Shown piece by piece: positions 6,297 through 7,286 of a stretch of DNA of 7,286 nucleotides; the first letter of the stretch is position 1; each line of letters opens with the position of its first letter. The notes below the pieces were generated by a model. That model was not told the DNA's origin and did not search any database. It worked only from the letters and a program-made list of their open reading frames with translations. This DNA is from DATFYI01 sp035315125 (GTDB lineage Bacteria; Chloroflexota; Anaerolineae; Anaerolineales; Anaerolineaceae): assembly GCA_035315125.1 (NCBI GenBank), contig DATFYI010000017.1, positions 1 through 7,286 of the forward strand, in the 5' to 3' direction. The translations under genes and the position numbers were made by a program.

Positions 6297-7240
6297 TTTC
6301 TTATTTCCCTCCTTTGTTCTACACAAAAAACCAATATTTCTTCCGCTAATCGGATACGATCAACGGATTTAAACATTAATGTATTCGTGGTTAATGAAAT
6401 TATACCCCAATCATTAATTTGCTTTGCTTCATCGGCATCAATATTATCAATTACAAAACAAGTTAATAAATCTTTGTAATGATTTGCCACCGCTTTAGCG
6501 GATGGCTTGATATTGAGTTCAGCATACATTTTTGCAGCGGGCCCTTTAATTGCTTTTCCACCAATGATTGGAGAAACTGCAATCACATTTTTCTCTGAAA
6601 TGCATTCGCGTATTCCTGGTACGGCAAGGATTGGACCAATGCTCACCCAAGGATTGGATGGGCATAAAATAACCCAATCAGCATCCTGTAGAGCTTTTAG
6701 TACTCCAGGTGCCGGTTTCGAAGTCTCAATCCCCTCTAATCGAAATGAAACGACACTCGGACGGCATTGGTGTTTTACAAAATATTCTTGAAATGGGAGA
6801 TCGCCCAGCTCCTGTGTGATCACATGAGTTTGAACAATATCATCTGTCATCGGAATGATCGGAATCGAAATTCCCCAATTTTTGCAAAACGACCTCGTTA
6901 TTGAACTTAATGGCTCCCCTTCCTTTAACCGGCGTGTCCGTTCCAGATGGGTTCCCAGATCAGCATCTCCCATTCTAAACCATTCTGGGCCACCCAATTG
7001 TATGACATTTTTTAATGCACTCCAGGTTTCGTCAGAACGGCCCCAGCCCGTATCGGGATTTGCCAAATTAGCTAATGTATAACAGATCGTATCTAAATCT
7101 GGCGATATCCGCAGACCAAAATGTTCAAAATCATCTCCAGTATTTACGATAACAGTCAAATCATTGGATGGCAATAAACGATAAAGCCCATCCACCAATT
7201 TTGCACCACCTACACCACCAGCTAAAGCTACAAATTTCAT
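6293..7240 (-). CDS. cofD: 2-phospho-L-lactate transferase (CofD/FbiA family)
   Basis: Transfers the phospholactyl (or phosphoenolpyruvyl) group from the guanylated CofC product to the deazaflavin Fo, giving F420-0 (or dehydro-F420-0) and GMP. The 315-residue length is typical. The family signatures occur in order: LAGGVGGAKL (6-15), NTGDDFEHFGLRISPDLDT (33-51), the FRMGDADLGTHLERT segment (88-102), PMTDD (130-134), CPSNPWVSIGPIL (193-205) and SPIIGGKAIKGPAAKM (223-238). No signal peptide or membrane segment is present, so it is cytosolic. It is the first gene of the visible block, and its TGA overlaps the cofC ATG. No Shine-Dalgarno sequence precedes its ATG, only seven A residues counting the A of the start codon, unlike the other five genes. 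A TATAAT lies 8 bases upstream. The Fo synthase and the CofE/FbiB glutamyl ligase are not in the window. Confidence 0.96.
   Translation of the reverse strand: MKFVALAGGVGGAKLVDGLYRLLPSNDLTVIVNTGDDFEHFGLRISPDLDTICYTLANLANPDTGWGRSDETWSALKNVIQLGGPEWFRMGDADLGTHLERTRRLKEGEPLSSITRSFCKNWGISIPIIPMTDDIVQTHVITQELGDLPFQEYFVKHQCRPSVVSFRLEGIETSKPAPGVLKALQDADWVILCPSNPWVSIGPILAVPGIRECISEKNVIAVSPIIGGKAIKGPAAKMYAELNIKPSAKAVANHYKDLLTCFVIDNIDADEAKQINDWGIISLTTNTLMFKSVDRIRLAEEILVFCVEQRREIRK
6307..6315 (-). promoter_or_regulatory. Ribosome binding site that fixes the cofC start
   Basis: AAAGGAGGG on the minus strand lies 10 bases before the ATG at 6296. It sits inside the last codons of cofD and inside the extra ten codons that a start at 6326 would add, so it argues for the shorter CofC. 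The spacing is slightly long but the match to the anti-Shine-Dalgarno sequence is strong. Confidence 0.8.
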
Positions 7241-7286
7241 TTTTTTAGATTATAAACAAAACAATTATAAATATATTAATTTGCAA
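7241..7286 (-). promoter_or_regulatory. AT-rich leader before cofD, likely operon promoter region
   Basis: These 46 bases hold almost no G or C and are the only non-coding stretch large enough to carry a promoter for the block. On the minus strand the 8-mer TTTATAAT occurs twice, 15 bases apart (7264-7271 and 7249-7256). No convincing -35 hexamer is found at 16-18 bases from either copy; TTGCAA at the extreme edge is 11 or 26 bases away. The window ends here, so upstream elements are unseen. Confidence 0.5.
7249..7254 (-). promoter_or_regulatory. Candidate -10 box TATAAT for cofD
   Basis: A perfect minus-strand TATAAT ends 8 bases before the cofD ATG. If it is the -10 element, transcription would start at or within a base or two of the ATG, giving a leaderless message. 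This agrees with the lack of a Shine-Dalgarno sequence for cofD. Chance is a real alternative in so AT-rich a stretch. Confidence 0.4.

Noticed and set aside
5682..6326. Longer cofC starting at 6326 (214 residues)
   Set aside because: The extra ten codons contain the AAAGGAGGG ribosome site and overlap cofD by 34 bases. The family N-terminus begins at the internal ATG.
7281..7286. TTGCAA on the minus strand as a -35 box
   Set aside because: Spacers of 11 or 26 bases to the two TATAAT copies do not fit sigma-70-type promoters.
1..7286. Mobile element, CRISPR, tRNA/rRNA or toxin-defence genes
   Set aside because: No terminal repeats, regularly spaced repeats, cloverleaf sequence or such domains were seen. 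The window is nearly all metabolic coding sequence.

Overview
This window is one tightly packed, single-strand block. Six genes all read on the minus strand, with no intergenic gap longer than about 47 bases. In transcription order (right to left) they are: cofD (2-phospho-L-lactate transferase), cofC (2-phospho-L-lactate or phosphoenolpyruvate guanylyltransferase), an LLM-class Mer-like oxidoreductase, a small FAD subunit of a molybdenum hydroxylase, a 1007-residue fused iron-sulfur/molybdopterin subunit of that hydroxylase, and the N-terminal 259 residues of a family II (Mn-dependent) inorganic pyrophosphatase with a CBS-domain insert. The pyrophosphatase runs off the left edge. Most open frames on the plus strand are antisense shadows of these genes.

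Spacing is operon-like. cofD and cofC overlap by ATGA. The other gaps are 40, 47, 18 and 21 bases, each with a purine-rich Shine-Dalgarno sequence before the next start. The only plausible promoter seen is the AT-rich 46-base leader before cofD at the right edge. It holds a perfect TATAAT so close to the ATG that the first message may be leaderless. No terminator is seen between genes.

The apparent logic runs from cofactor to enzyme. CofC and CofD build the F420-0 core of deazaflavin cofactor F420, and the LLM protein belongs to a superfamily rich in F420-dependent reductases and dehydrogenases. The two hydroxylase subunits form a second redox enzyme (Mo, two [2Fe-2S] clusters, FAD). The pyrophosphatase could remove the PPi that CofC releases. 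That the hydroxylase and LLM enzyme act in one pathway is inference from gene order. The substrate is not evident, and the residue matching the xanthine-binding Glu of bovine xanthine dehydrogenase is Gln here, so a plain xanthine dehydrogenase label is unsafe.

The organism is most likely a bacterium that makes F420, with moderate GC by eye (mid-40s percent) and AGGAG-type ribosome sites. An uncultured Chloroflexota (Anaerolineae-like) lineage would fit this gene mix, but that placement is low confidence. An archaeal origin is not excluded, because the leader also has a TATA-like box at archaeal spacing. No RNA genes, mobile elements, CRISPR arrays or extended repeats were seen.
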